The notes under the pieces: model-generated
Database searches by the model: none
What the model was told of the DNA's origin: nothing
Seen by the model: only the letters and a program-made list of their open reading frames with translations
Translations under genes and position numbers: made by a program
DNA from: a virus
DNA: 64,000 bases
Strand: one strand, 5' to 3'
IMG/VR virus record: IMGVR_UViG_3300044796_000657
Location: 124,001-188,000 of that record
Shown here: positions 7,045 through 15,583 of the stretch, one piece after another
How positions within the stretch are numbered: the first letter of the stretch is position 1
Layout of the letters: every line of letters begins with the position of its first letter

Positions 7045-7411
7045 TGGAGGTGTCGAGAATCGAACTCGATTCCTATCGTTCAGCACTAAATTCTTCATTC
7101 ACGTGTGTCTTCAGCATGTTTTTGTTCGCTCACATGGCACATTACTGCGAAGCCATGTTACGCTAATGATCTTACCATTTAGTTAGCCGCTCTTCCAGAC
7201 CATAAGGTGAGCAGCGATCCTGATTTAACAACGGAACTTTCTCCCCTTCAGGCTAGAAGATCAGTTCCGGGCCATTAACCGAAGTTAGGCGGCCATGCGG
7301 AGCTCAGGCTCAACATTTAAAGTTTTTTCATGGAATTTTTACGTGGCCAACCATGAATCCACGACACGCAGAAACTTAACACTCAAACGTAGTCGATACC
7401 AGTTCACCCCC
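7045..7411 (-). ncRNA. ssrA: Transfer-messenger RNA (tmRNA)
   Basis: Full one-piece tmRNA of about 367 nt. The 5' end GGGGGTG pairs with the 3' acceptor strand CACCTCC (one G-U), followed by discriminator A; CCA is not encoded. The 5' conserved block TGGTATCGACT matches the tmRNA D-like region. The T-arm is perfect: TCGAG, loop TTCGATT, CTCGA. The tag frame ends ...GCC GCC TAA (stop at 7285-7287) and would encode roughly VEPELRMAA, possibly with one more residue before the Val; the resume codon is not certain. GC-rich stem segments downstream fit the pseudoknots. tmRNA with SmpB rescues stalled ribosomes and tags the product for ClpXP; no smpB is seen in this window. Confidence 0.9.
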
Positions 7412-7474
7412 ATAGAGAAAGAAACAGTATGACAAAAAAATCGTAATAAACATAGACTCCCTTGCCACACCCTA

Positions 7475-7502
7475 TTTATACCACATATCAATCTATTGTC
7501 AA
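7475..7502 (-). promoter_or_regulatory. Sigma-70-type promoter of the tmRNA
   Basis: Minus strand: perfect -35 TTGACA (7497-7502), 16-bp spacer, -10 TATAAA (7475-7480). The expected transcript start is about 55-60 nt before the mature tmRNA 5' end, leaving a leader for processing. Confidence 0.75.
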
Positions 7503-7530
7503 GGACATTTTAGCAAAAAATCCAAAAAAA

Positions 7531-7953
7531 TCAAAATTTCAACTGATTCCACCAATGTAAGTCAACAGATGACCTTTTAACTTCCCCATCTTCAAACACA
7601 TAATTGAAGAAATCATCACCAAACTTTGCTTTGATAATTCCAACAAACATTTTGGCACCCATAACTGTCAAGTCGGTATCGCTCACTTCTGGATAACCAT
7701 AAGCAGGCTCCTTGTAATTAGTCGTAATATCCTCCAACACTTCCGGCGTCACTTCCTGAATAAACTTCTTTTGTAGCAAATTTACAATAGCCTCTTTACA
7801 TTCAGCTACCGTAACAGAACCATCCTTATCATCTTGCGAATCGGCACAAGCTTCATCGGCAAGATATTCGATAGGAATACATCCATAACCCAATGTTCCC
7901 AAAACATACCATTCAGCAAGGGAAATACCGTTTTGTTGTAGTAATTCTTTCAT
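7531..7953 (-). CDS. Hypothetical protein, 140 aa
   Basis: Start placed at MKELLQQNGISLAEWYV, with GAG and a TTAAC spacer before it; longer in-frame starts run back into the upstream gene. Acidic, with an EF-hand-like acidic stretch (DSQDDKDGSVTVAECKEAI, about residues 53-71) containing D-x-D-x-S-x-x-x-E spacing. A calcium-binding role is possible but not established. Located just upstream of the tmRNA promoter. Confidence 0.6.
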   Translation of the reverse strand: MKELLQQNGISLAEWYVLGTLGYGCIPIEYLADEACADSQDDKDGSVTVAECKEAIVNLLQKKFIQEVTPEVLEDITTNYKEPAYGYPEVSDTDLTVMGAKMFVGIIKAKFGDDFFNYVFEDGEVKRSSVDLHWWNQLKF

Positions 7954-7964
7954 AGTTAATCTCA

Positions 7965-9290
7965 TTAGCAGAATTTGCGGGAATCTTCGGACATACTCAA
8001 CCACTCAAATGAAAGATTTGCCCACTGGTTCAATAAATCATCCCACGTATTAGACTTAAGATCAATGTCAAATTTGTACTGAGGTAAATTATTGTTTCCC
8101 CTGAATAAAGATCGATCTAACTTATGTTCCGTCTCAACCTGTAATTCCCCATCCTTGAAAACAACAGTTGCATTCTTATCCTTGTATTCAACATCTTTGC
8201 CTTGTGATATTTGAGATTTCACCCACGCAGGCGCAACATCACGATGACATACTAGCGGTTTTGGTGCATCATTATTTGGGCCTCTGCAATTGCCTTCCGT
8301 ATTATACACACTCTCTGACTTCAAAGCAAACACACCTTTGTTGTATGACAAGATTAGCTTGACACCAAAGCATCTTGAAAACAATTCTTTGAGATTAAGT
8401 GTATCCCATAATTCATAATCCTGCTTGTCCAGCAATAACTTCTTGTCATCCTTATTCAAAAAGGCGTAATACTCTCTCCATGAATCTTTGAACAATAGAC
8501 AATATTTACCATTAACTTTGGTGTTGATTATTTCAACACTATAAGTTCTATCAGTATACGAATTGGCGTATTCGTGGATCTTGGCAAACCCGAAGAACTT
8601 TTTAAACTTGCCAGTTGTATCGATCTTGAAATCCTTAACCAATTCCAAATATCTCTCCAATCCTACCAAGTTAATCATTCGATGCGTTCTACTGTTGCCC
8701 TTATGAATGTCTTTAAGTGTCATGGACTTGGGGTTTACAATAAACCTTTTGTCAACTTCAAAACCTTCGTAGCAATAAACTTCGGTACCGTCATGGAACA
8801 CAACAGCCGGGCCGTTCTTATTATGGTATCCAGTATCATCAGTCATAACCGAAAGTGGCCGTTCAACAATATAACATGTTTTTTCAAATGTGACGCAAAA
8901 GAAACAAGAGTTCCAAACCGCTGTAACTAGTTTTGAAAATGGATATTCGTATCGATGCCCACCTTCTGAGTTATAAGTAGCATAATCCGGCATCAAATAA
9001 GGGCTAACTTTAAGACTTTCGCACTTATCACGGAATGTCGCATTGATAACATTTTGCATCCGCATATCTTTGGTTTGGGAACGTCGTCCTCCAAAGTGCG
9101 CAATATCATCAGCCCTATGAGCATCAAAACAATCATCACCCAAATCCATTGCGTCTGCTAGGTCTTGTGGCCCTTTAACATAAACATATTCTGGCTCTGG
9201 TTTTTTACAATATTCATACAATTCTTTCACGGCCTTTTTGGCGTCACTGAACCAAATGGGTTTTGTATTTTCAAACAAATCACTAAACAT
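7965..9290 (-). CDS. DUF6745-like protein, 441 aa
   Basis: Large soluble protein of unknown function. The centre (about residues 150-215) resembles the DUF6745 type seen in many bacterial genomes: HNKNGPAVVFHDGTEVYCYE, then an [E/D]xRFIV..P segment, then DIHKGNSRTHRMINLVG and an RYLE helix. The N-terminal 60 residues contain an acidic segment, and several cysteines are scattered through the C-terminal half. It ends just before the 140-aa gene. The biochemical role is not known. Confidence 0.65.
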   Translation of the reverse strand: MFSDLFENTKPIWFSDAKKAVKELYEYCKKPEPEYVYVKGPQDLADAMDLGDDCFDAHRADDIAHFGGRRSQTKDMRMQNVINATFRDKCESLKVSPYLMPDYATYNSEGGHRYEYPFSKLVTAVWNSCFFCVTFEKTCYIVERPLSVMTDDTGYHNKNGPAVVFHDGTEVYCYEGFEVDKRFIVNPKSMTLKDIHKGNSRTHRMINLVGLERYLELVKDFKIDTTGKFKKFFGFAKIHEYANSYTDRTYSVEIINTKVNGKYCLLFKDSWREYYAFLNKDDKKLLLDKQDYELWDTLNLKELFSRCFGVKLILSYNKGVFALKSESVYNTEGNCRGPNNDAPKPLVCHRDVAPAWVKSQISQGKDVEYKDKNATVVFKDGELQVETEHKLDRSLFRGNNNLPQYKFDIDLKSNTWDDLLNQWANLSFEWLSMSEDSRKFC

Positions 9291-9300
9291 AATTCCCTCG

Positions 9301-10347
9301 TTAATATTTTAAAACTTTGCCATCATAATAAGACTCAATAGCTTCTATGATTTGACTTGGCTTGATATTCCACATACAAGTTGCCACATCGCAACCGTCC
9401 TTATCCTTCATTGGCAATTCACAACAACGCTTGTCTTTTTGATCGCCGTCATTCAACGGTACAACCCTGCTTCTCCAGCAAGCCTTCTCTTTACAGCACG
9501 GCAGCGTCCCGATGTTGCTGAACGTTTTTTGTGTATTGTACTGAGTCCAATTGGTAGGTTCTCTTGCACCATGCGTTACCACATAAGGCTTTTTATACGA
9601 AGCGAACATATGCTGGATACAGGTAATCGTTCCCAATCCGCCTTGAGCATGGTAACAAGCCTTCATCAATTGGCGAATATTGGTTTTACCTCTTAGATCA
9701 ACAACATCCAAGAGTGCGGGATGATTATGGAATTTTTTGTCTAGCAATCCAATTTGAGCAAAGGCCACCTTACCTTTGAAGTGGTCAACGACTTCTTGGA
9801 AGTAATGCGTTGGCCACCTCTTAATAGTATAGTCATTCTTCCAACCCGCATTGACAATCCAGTATTTTTTGATGCCGGTTAATTGTTCCACCAAACTCTT
9901 TTCATTCTTCTCTGTTTCATTCAAATATATGAACGGCTTATTGACATCTAATACCAAATCAATGTCAAATTGTGTTCTGAACCAATCGACATAACCCTCT
10001 AAAAAGTGAATCGGTCGTCCGTTGGTTTTGTTAACCAATGGGTATGTTGTCCAAAAGTGAATTACTTCTGGATCTTTGGGATTCAGTTTAGTGATATGGG
10101 GGTTATTTGCATAAATATCAGGATGAAAACAATTAATGTCGGTGAGGAATCTACCGGGATATTGCTGGTGTAGTGCTTCCAATGCTCCAGTCATAATCAA
10201 CAGATCGCCCGGACAAAGATTATTGTACAGAAGAATCTTGATTGGCTTGGGGTCATTATAAAGAGATTTGATACGAGTGGATACAAGCCCATCCATTGTG
10301 CGTTTCTTAACCTTATCCCACTGCTCTGCTTTCGCTTGTCCCATCAT
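9301..10347 (-). CDS. Family-9-like glycosyltransferase
   Basis: 348 aa with a GT-B layout. The N-terminal block ILLYNNLCPGDLLIMTGAL (residues 38-56) corresponds to the start of ADP-heptose:LPS heptosyltransferase-like enzymes. The C-terminal domain has YWIVNAGWKNDYTIKRWP near 167-184 and AQGGLGTITCIQHMFASYKKP near 240-260, matching the GPxSGxxHlAaA-type acceptor/donor block. A Cys-rich tail (CCKEKACW, KRCCELP) is unusual. It may modify surface glycan; donor and acceptor are unknown. Confidence 0.75.
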   Translation of the reverse strand: MMGQAKAEQWDKVKKRTMDGLVSTRIKSLYNDPKPIKILLYNNLCPGDLLIMTGALEALHQQYPGRFLTDINCFHPDIYANNPHITKLNPKDPEVIHFWTTYPLVNKTNGRPIHFLEGYVDWFRTQFDIDLVLDVNKPFIYLNETEKNEKSLVEQLTGIKKYWIVNAGWKNDYTIKRWPTHYFQEVVDHFKGKVAFAQIGLLDKKFHNHPALLDVVDLRGKTNIRQLMKACYHAQGGLGTITCIQHMFASYKKPYVVTHGAREPTNWTQYNTQKTFSNIGTLPCCKEKACWRSRVVPLNDGDQKDKRCCELPMKDKDGCDVATCMWNIKPSQIIEAIESYYDGKVLKY

Positions 10348-10405
10348 GTGTTGTTTTTAACCTGTGTGTTGTGCTAAATAACCTAGTCCCTCAGCGAGAA
10401 ATATT

Positions 10406-10618
10406 ATGGAACGAATTTGCGGTTGGTGCAGTCGAAGAATGGAAGGCGACAATATTGCTGTCGGTGAACCTATTCCCATGCAAGTTCAACAAACATTAGG
10501 CAAAGTAACGCATGGCATTTGCAAAGAATGCATGGAAAAGATGATGGCCGAGGTTCCCGCATCCAAGAATGTTGGTGGGGGTTTCCAAGATTATGCTAAT
10601 CAACGGGATCGGGGATAA
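10406..10618 (+). CDS. Small zinc-finger protein, 70 aa
   Basis: Isolated plus-strand gene. It contains CGWCSRR (residues 5-11) and HGICKECMEKM (36-46), giving a C-x2-C ... H/C-x2-C pattern typical of small zinc-binding proteins. Its 3' end overlaps the tail of the leftward HNH gene by 23 nt. The 5' region shared with the GT9-like gene (10348-10405) has no clear promoter. Confidence 0.65.
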   Translation: MERICGWCSRRMEGDNIAVGEPIPMQVQQTLGKVTHGICKECMEKMMAEVPASKNVGGGFQDYANQRDRG

Positions 10619-11240
10619 TTCGTTTTGCTTTTTCATCTCTAATAATCGCCGCCAATTGTGGTGCTGTAACCCGATTAACATTAGCGTTGTAAATTTTCCG
10701 CAATTCCCCTACAGCCTCAACGCTTAATGTTGAATCGCTTTTCAGATTATTACAACAAGCGCACATCACCTGATAGTTCTTCTCTTGATCTTTTCCGCCT
10801 TTGGCGATTGGTTTGATGTGATCTTTCGTCATTAGCACTTCGGAGCCGCCATCTAATGCGTACAAATTGAAGTGGGGATAGTCGGCACCGGGAGCCAATT
10901 CCAGTGCCATAATCGATCCTACGACGTCACAAGAAACGCATTTGAGGTTTTTGGCGAAGAGATGGTATCGGTGGGAATTCATCTTAACTTGATAGGCTTT
11001 ATCGCCAACTCGAAATTCTTGACGATTACCGTTTTCAGTCACGAAAGGCAAAACCTCTTCAGGCCGAAAAATGCCCAATCGTTCTTGTTTTCTTGATATG
11101 ATTTCCGTAATGGAAACACCACGACGAATTGGTTTGTCGCCAAGAATGCTATCCAATTCGGCAATAGCGGCGGTTTTGCCAGCTTCGTAATCGGGTGCAA
11201 TGATGTCCCATATCAAATTTGCTGTAATTCTCAGTTTCAT
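10596..11240 (-). CDS. HNH endonuclease
   Basis: 214 aa. The C-terminal half carries a typical HNH nuclease: CVSC (about residues 101-104), then LMTKDHIKPIAKGGKD with the DH catalytic pair, then YQVMCACCNNLKSD with the second CxxC and the final N. Such enzymes nick or cut DNA. The ATG at 11240 is used; a TTG three codons upstream is less likely. The N-terminal 90 residues are not recognised. Confidence 0.8.
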   Translation of the reverse strand: MKLRITANLIWDIIAPDYEAGKTAAIAELDSILGDKPIRRGVSITEIISRKQERLGIFRPEEVLPFVTENGNRQEFRVGDKAYQVKMNSHRYHLFAKNLKCVSCDVVGSIMALELAPGADYPHFNLYALDGGSEVLMTKDHIKPIAKGGKDQEKNYQVMCACCNNLKSDSTLSVEAVGELRKIYNANVNRVTAPQLAAIIRDEKAKRIIPDPVD

Positions 11241-11252
11241 AAATTTCAATTA

Positions 11253-11891
11253 TTAAAGTGGGGGGCCATTGGGGAAACCAGCACCGGGAAGATCAAAAGG
11301 ATTTGGAACAAACTTGTGAGGCATTCCATCGTCAAAATATTTACAGGCTTCTTCGATGGTTTTTGGTGCGATTTCCAGATTGAGCGAATAGAAAGCGAGT
11401 GGCCCGATGACTTCTTTTAACTTTTCGGGTTTAAATACCGAACGTTCCGCAAGTTTGACAACGTAATTTGTCCATGCTGTGGGATTTAGATCATTGGCGT
11501 CAATGCGACTTTCGCTCACCACAGTTTGGTACGCTCTGAGAATAACCGTTCTGTGGGTTATGTCGCCGGTTGGAAGCTCGCTGAGAACCTCATGGAGCAT
11601 CCAACTGTACAGGCATTCCATAGCCCCATTGAACCATTGGGAGTTGGGATGAGGAGCGGCACCACGTTCTAAGGCACGATCCAAAGCGAGATGAAGTGCG
11701 ACAATTTTTCCCAAACTACTTAACTTGTGAAACACACCGTCCCCTTGGATGGTTGTTCCTTCATAGTGGAAATTGTTTCTCTCAGCGTGATCTTGGCTAC
11801 GAAGAACCTTAATTAAACGAGGAGCGAAATGCCGAAACATCCGCTCTTCGTTTCCCGAAACCGTAATTGCGCCAACTGGTGAACTAAACAT
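11253..11891 (-). CDS. Hypothetical protein, 212 aa
   Basis: Helical protein without a recognised family. The start is taken as MFSSPVGAITVSG at 11891: the promoter upstream would begin transcription near 11910, inside the longer frame, and GAGAAG lies at SD distance. An upstream ATG at 11918 is therefore unlikely. It ends PNGPPL, five nt from the HNH gene frame. Confidence 0.65.
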   Translation of the reverse strand: MFSSPVGAITVSGNEERMFRHFAPRLIKVLRSQDHAERNNFHYEGTTIQGDGVFHKLSSLGKIVALHLALDRALERGAAPHPNSQWFNGAMECLYSWMLHEVLSELPTGDITHRTVILRAYQTVVSESRIDANDLNPTAWTNYVVKLAERSVFKPEKLKEVIGPLAFYSLNLEIAPKTIEEACKYFDDGMPHKFVPNPFDLPGAGFPNGPPL

Positions 11892-11894
11892 AGG

Positions 11895-11922
11895 CTTCTC
11901 ACAAGTGTTGAGAAGCATTATA
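11895..11922 (-). promoter_or_regulatory. Promoter -10 and SD-sequestering hairpin
   Basis: Minus strand -10 TATAAT (11917-11922) with a poor -35. Just after it CTTCTCA (11909-11915) can pair with TGAGAAG (11895-11901), which carries the SD of the 212-aa gene. The transcript would begin close to this hairpin, hiding the ribosome site unless it is melted or bound. Confidence 0.5.
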
Positions 11923-11938
11923 TCTCATTCGCTAGAGC

Positions 11939-13012
11939 TTATCTACACGAATTTAGGAACTTTACCCCTTCTTGCGTAATCATTTGGCGATTGTTTACCG
12001 ACACGTAAGCCGGATGCCGTTCCGAACTTAACAAAGTCGGCAATACGTCATTTTCCCATTCTTCTACCGCAATACCAATTTGAGAACACAGGTTTTTCTT
12101 GGAATAGCCCTTATCTTTGGCTTCGTTCAAGATACGCAAAGCCTTCATGCCAATAGAAGAAACCCCCCCTTCTTGAATGCCTTCACGTTTTCGCACGATT
12201 TCCACTGCTTCATTCAAAGTTAACTTGCTTCGGCGATTACGGGTGAGGTTCACAGTTTCGGCAAACTGTATGGCTTCCCGTGGAACTGGCAACAAACCCG
12301 CAATTTTATCGCAAACTTCCTTCGGAAACACCCCGAAATTCAACTTAATAATTTGCGACACTTCCGCCAAAGTATGCCGTTCCAACTGGATAGCAAGGAA
12401 CCGAGTACGGAAAGCCGAGAGCAAATCTCCTCCGTTAGTAGTGCCAAGGATGAAGCAAATCTCCTTACAATTCACTTCTTTCCCTTCCAATATCAGAATG
12501 CCGTCTTTGGCTTCCGTGACTTTAAGTAAAGCGTCTTGTAAGGCGCCAGAAAGGCGGTGAGCCTCATCAATGAAAACGATGGTTGGCGGGGCTTCGTACA
12601 ATTCAATGTCGCCCCGTGTCCCTATCGGATCAAAAACCAAATCCTTGGCGGCATAGGTATTGGCCAGAAGCTCAAAGAGTTGTTCAGTGTTTTTGAGGCT
12701 AGGGCCGTCTGTGCCAACATACGGCAACCGCATCAGATTGGCAAACATTTTGGCGAGAGTAGTTTTGCCGCATGATGGCGGGCCTTGTAGGCGAATTCGT
12801 TTCTGGCAAGAACGGTTGGTGACCTCTTGACCGTTGAATTCGCCCGGATTAATATTGAGGGAATTCCACGCAATATCAATGATCGTTTCCAAGGCGTCGG
12901 AATTTCCTACATATCCGTAAAATGGGCACTCTGGGTCTTTGGGATCGCAAAGTTTCTTCATTTCTGGCTCGGAAAGAACCCGAAATAACAGATGTTCTTG
13001 TTCTGCCATCAT
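11939..13012 (-). CDS. RuvB-like AAA+ ATPase
   Basis: 357 aa, AAA+ with RuvB-like order: Walker A GPPSCGKT near residue 77, Walker B IVFIDEAHR near 145, sensor 1 LGTTNGGDLL near 190, an arginine pair FRTRF following, and a C-terminal winged-helix-like domain (LLSSERHPAYVSV...ITQEGVKFL). RuvB drives branch migration of Holliday junctions; a phage copy could act in recombination-dependent replication. Start at MMAEQE with SD GGAGG; the upstream seven codons are rejected. It follows promoter 13060-13088 and intergenic element copy 6. Confidence 0.82.
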   Translation of the reverse strand: MMAEQEHLLFRVLSEPEMKKLCDPKDPECPFYGYVGNSDALETIIDIAWNSLNINPGEFNGQEVTNRSCQKRIRLQGPPSCGKTTLAKMFANLMRLPYVGTDGPSLKNTEQLFELLANTYAAKDLVFDPIGTRGDIELYEAPPTIVFIDEAHRLSGALQDALLKVTEAKDGILILEGKEVNCKEICFILGTTNGGDLLSAFRTRFLAIQLERHTLAEVSQIIKLNFGVFPKEVCDKIAGLLPVPREAIQFAETVNLTRNRRSKLTLNEAVEIVRKREGIQEGGVSSIGMKALRILNEAKDKGYSKKNLCSQIGIAVEEWENDVLPTLLSSERHPAYVSVNNRQMITQEGVKFLNSCR

Positions 13013-13036
13013 AACGCCCTCCAGTTCTACCAAGGG

Positions 13037-13050
13037 GGGTGTATGGTCAC
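13037..13050 (-). repeat. Intergenic element GTGACCATACACCC, copy 6
   Basis: Exact copy located 9 nt downstream of a -10 box, therefore within the first transcribed nucleotides of the RuvB-like gene mRNA and about 25 nt upstream of its start codon. Confidence 0.75.
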
Positions 13051-13059
13051 TAACTCCGA

Positions 13060-13088
13060 ATTGTAGTGTATTCTGGCGGTTCTGTCAA
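13060..13088 (-). promoter_or_regulatory. Sigma-70-type promoter
   Basis: Minus strand: perfect -35 TTGACA (13083-13088), 17-bp spacer, -10 TACAAT (13060-13065). It drives the RuvB-like gene; intergenic element copy 6 overlaps the early transcript. Confidence 0.8.
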
Positions 13089-13092
13089 GACA

Positions 13093-13422
13093 TTATTTGT
13101 CGATATTTTCACCATTAACCTGAATGCCGCTATTTTGCAATTCTTTAATGAAGGCTATCAAATTTGGCACAAACTTAATTGTAAAGTGCTGACCAATCAA
13201 AGCAAGCGGATCTTCAACCCGTTGTTGCGATTGCGGTCGAGGTGGCGACGACGAAAAGAACTCCCCGCTCGGCAATTGCTGAAACCCCGACGAATCAAAA
13301 GCACTTAGATTCCTGCTGGATGGAAGAAAGAGCGAGGATTGTTTGCCGGGAAGTTGCAGTCGATTGTGCCTTATGCTACACCCAGAGGAACTGCATTTGT
13401 TAAATCGCCACTGTTCTCGCAT
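13093..13422 (-). CDS. Hypothetical protein, 109 aa
   Basis: Low-complexity Ser/Pro/Gln-rich first two thirds (FFSSSPPRPQSQQRVED) followed by a more regular C-terminal 40 residues (LIGQHFTIKFVPNLIAFIKE). No family recognised. It faces the large plus-strand gene at 13569 across a 146-nt gap. Real, but support is limited to frame and position. Confidence 0.5.
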   Translation of the reverse strand: MREQWRFNKCSSSGCSIRHNRLQLPGKQSSLFLPSSRNLSAFDSSGFQQLPSGEFFSSSPPRPQSQQRVEDPLALIGQHFTIKFVPNLIAFIKELQNSGIQVNGENIDK

Positions 13423-13527
13423 GGCCGTATTTAGCCAAAATTACATAAATATGCGAAGATGGTTTTTGGGCCGGAAACTATATTAGTGGTTGAGAGGCAG
13501 TATTCGGAAAATCAACCATTTCGGGAA

Positions 13528-13535
13528 TATATAAG
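13528..13535 (+). promoter_or_regulatory. Candidate late promoter box TATATAAG
   Basis: TATATAAG ends 33 nt before the ATG at 13569 with no recognisable -35. Similar boxes stand 22-25 nt before three other virion-like or small membrane genes (24681, 35914, 62600), suggesting a -10-only promoter class. Confidence 0.4.
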
Positions 13536-13568
13536 GCACCGGGCGCAGGTATAGAGGAAAGAAACGTA

Positions 13569-15569
13569 ATGTCACATGAAAAAGATGTCCGTGAATTGAA
13601 GTTAAATATTGTTGCAGGTGAAGGTCTAGCCGATTTGCGAACCAAAGATGTCGGGCAAGATGGCATGAAATTGCACAAGAAGAAACATCATCACCACAAC
13701 GACAGTTCGGGAAACTCTTCCGGATCTGGCGACTCGTCAAATTCGTCCGGCTCTGAAAACAATTCTTCGGAATCATCCGGTTCTGGTTCTGGGGATGCAA
13801 CTTCACAATCAAGCGGCTCTGCTGAAAGTGTTGCTTCAAGCGGAAACAGTCGATCAAATGACTCATCAGGTTCTTCTAATTCGGGTTCAGGTTCGGGGGA
13901 ATCTCATTCTGGTTCAGGGGACTCCAGCGGAAGCAACGCCTCTAAATCATCAGGTTCGGAATCCATCACATCTTCGCAATCGTCTGGGTCAAGTGGATCG
14001 TCCGGCGTATCTTTCTCCGAAGAAAGTTCAGCGGGTCGTGATAACCGCAACAAGGATACAGGGGAAGAGCATAAAGGAAGAATGATGAAAAACCGCAATG
14101 TCATCAACGAAGTTGTTGATGGAAAGGTTTTTCATGAATTCAAGGATTATGTGGCGGAAGTTAACAATCAAACTGCCGATGTAAAAAGTAACCCACATCA
14201 AAATGTAGGTGGAAATATCCCTACACCTAAAAAGTTCCACAAAGCAGCTATGAAAGCCAAAATGGGCAAAGTGGCGATGATGGGTGCCGCTATGATGGGC
14301 AACAATTGTGTTAAACAACAAGGGTTGATTGGTCGCTTATCTACTCACGTTCAAACCCGTGAAAAAGTTGGTGAAAAATCTCCTTCATTACAAGATGCAA
14401 AAGAATTGCTTTTGATCCTCCAAGTTCGTTATGCCAATAATTGTCAAGGCAATGGCATGATGATGAATAAAGGATCGTCATCGTCGTCAGATTCAGGCAT
14501 GAGCAACATGATGATGACGGGGAAAAAAGGCATGAATGGCATGATGATGATGGGTGGCGGCGGGCCGGGTGGTCCAGGGCCGGGGCCGGGCATGAGTGGA
14601 GGGCCGGGTATGGGTGGCGGGGGTCAAAGCAATCCTAATATGATGAAGATGAAGAAAAAAATGATGATGACGCCAATGATGAAAATGATGACGCCTGCGA
14701 TGATGACGAAAATGAAACAAACGATGATGATGATGACGAAAATGAAATCTAAGAAGATGAAATCTCAAAAGAAATCAAAATCAAAGAATTCAAAACCAAA
14801 ATCTCAAAAATCTAAATCACAATCGAAACCGAAATCAGGTGGTGGGCCGGGCGGGCCGGGCAGTCACGGTATGGGGCCAAAAATCACAGGAAGTAGCAGT
14901 AGCGACAACTCCTCATTTGTGCCGTTTTCTAGTTCAGCACAATCAAGTGCAAATGGCAGCTTGAGAGCAAGACTACAAAAGCGAAAAAACAACAGATACC
15001 ATGTATCAACCAGCAAAAGAGCAATTATCGCCGATGAGTTAAAACTTAACAAAGAAGAAGAATTGCCGATTTTTGATGTGGCAGGTGATAAGCCCAACAC
15101 ACCTAGCTTGAGCTGGTGGTGGCCAAGTCCTCCTGAAATCATTAACAGAATGTTCACAATGGCAAATCTCAAAGAAGGCGAAACCGTCTTTGACTTAGGC
15201 TGTGGTGATGGTCGTATTCCGGTTCAAGCAGCAACCAAATGGGGCTGCACAGGTGTTGGAGTTGACTTTGATGAAAACCTTTGCCGTCAAGCGAAAAAGC
15301 GGGCCATTAGATTGAAAGTTGAAGATAAGGTTGAAATCAGACACGGCGATGCATTAAAAGTTAATGATATTGAACGTGCTGATGTTGTGACGCTATATAT
15401 TCTTGATAGAGGCATGAGACTTATCAAACCTATTCTTCAATCCAAGTTGAAGAAGGGTGCGAGAATTGTTTCTCACAACTATAAATTCAAAAATTGGGAG
15501 CCAGTCAAAGAAGTGGTTGCCACTGATAAAGAAGGTCATAAGCACTGGATTTATCTCTACGTGGTTTAA
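13569..15569 (+). CDS. Lys/Met-rich tail protein fused to SAM methyltransferase
   Basis: 666 aa in five parts. A His/Lys patch and a long Ser/Gly-rich acidic linker (about 36-155); a conserved block with GGNIPTPKK and MKAKMGK (215-245); a Gly/Met and Lys/Ser/Met low-complexity region (300-430); NGSLRARLQKR (462-472); then a complete class I methyltransferase (505-666). The last has WWWPSPPEI, motif I DLGCGDGR (542-549), GVGVDFD, the acidic end of strand 3 (HGDAL), and a C-terminal IVSHNYKFKNW...HWIYLYVV. This domain matches DOT1-like/FAM173-type enzymes, a group with known protein-lysine methyltransferases. Acting on its own or its neighbour's lysines is inference. SD is AGGAAAG. Confidence 0.8.
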   Translation: MSHEKDVRELKLNIVAGEGLADLRTKDVGQDGMKLHKKKHHHHNDSSGNSSGSGDSSNSSGSENNSSESSGSGSGDATSQSSGSAESVASSGNSRSNDSSGSSNSGSGSGESHSGSGDSSGSNASKSSGSESITSSQSSGSSGSSGVSFSEESSAGRDNRNKDTGEEHKGRMMKNRNVINEVVDGKVFHEFKDYVAEVNNQTADVKSNPHQNVGGNIPTPKKFHKAAMKAKMGKVAMMGAAMMGNNCVKQQGLIGRLSTHVQTREKVGEKSPSLQDAKELLLILQVRYANNCQGNGMMMNKGSSSSSDSGMSNMMMTGKKGMNGMMMMGGGGPGGPGPGPGMSGGPGMGGGGQSNPNMMKMKKKMMMTPMMKMMTPAMMTKMKQTMMMMTKMKSKKMKSQKKSKSKNSKPKSQKSKSQSKPKSGGGPGGPGSHGMGPKITGSSSSDNSSFVPFSSSAQSSANGSLRARLQKRKNNRYHVSTSKRAIIADELKLNKEEELPIFDVAGDKPNTPSLSWWWPSPPEIINRMFTMANLKEGETVFDLGCGDGRIPVQAATKWGCTGVGVDFDENLCRQAKKRAIRLKVEDKVEIRHGDALKVNDIERADVVTLYILDRGMRLIKPILQSKLKKGARIVSHNYKFKNWEPVKEVVATDKEGHKHWIYLYVV

Positions 15570-15583
15570 CCCAAAGGAAACAT

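Noticed and set aside
13440-13568. CATAAATAT-type T4-late promoter candidates near 13444 and 61743
   Set aside because: Only two close matches and the distances to start codons differ (about 115 nt versus about 10 nt); too little support compared with the TATATAA boxes.
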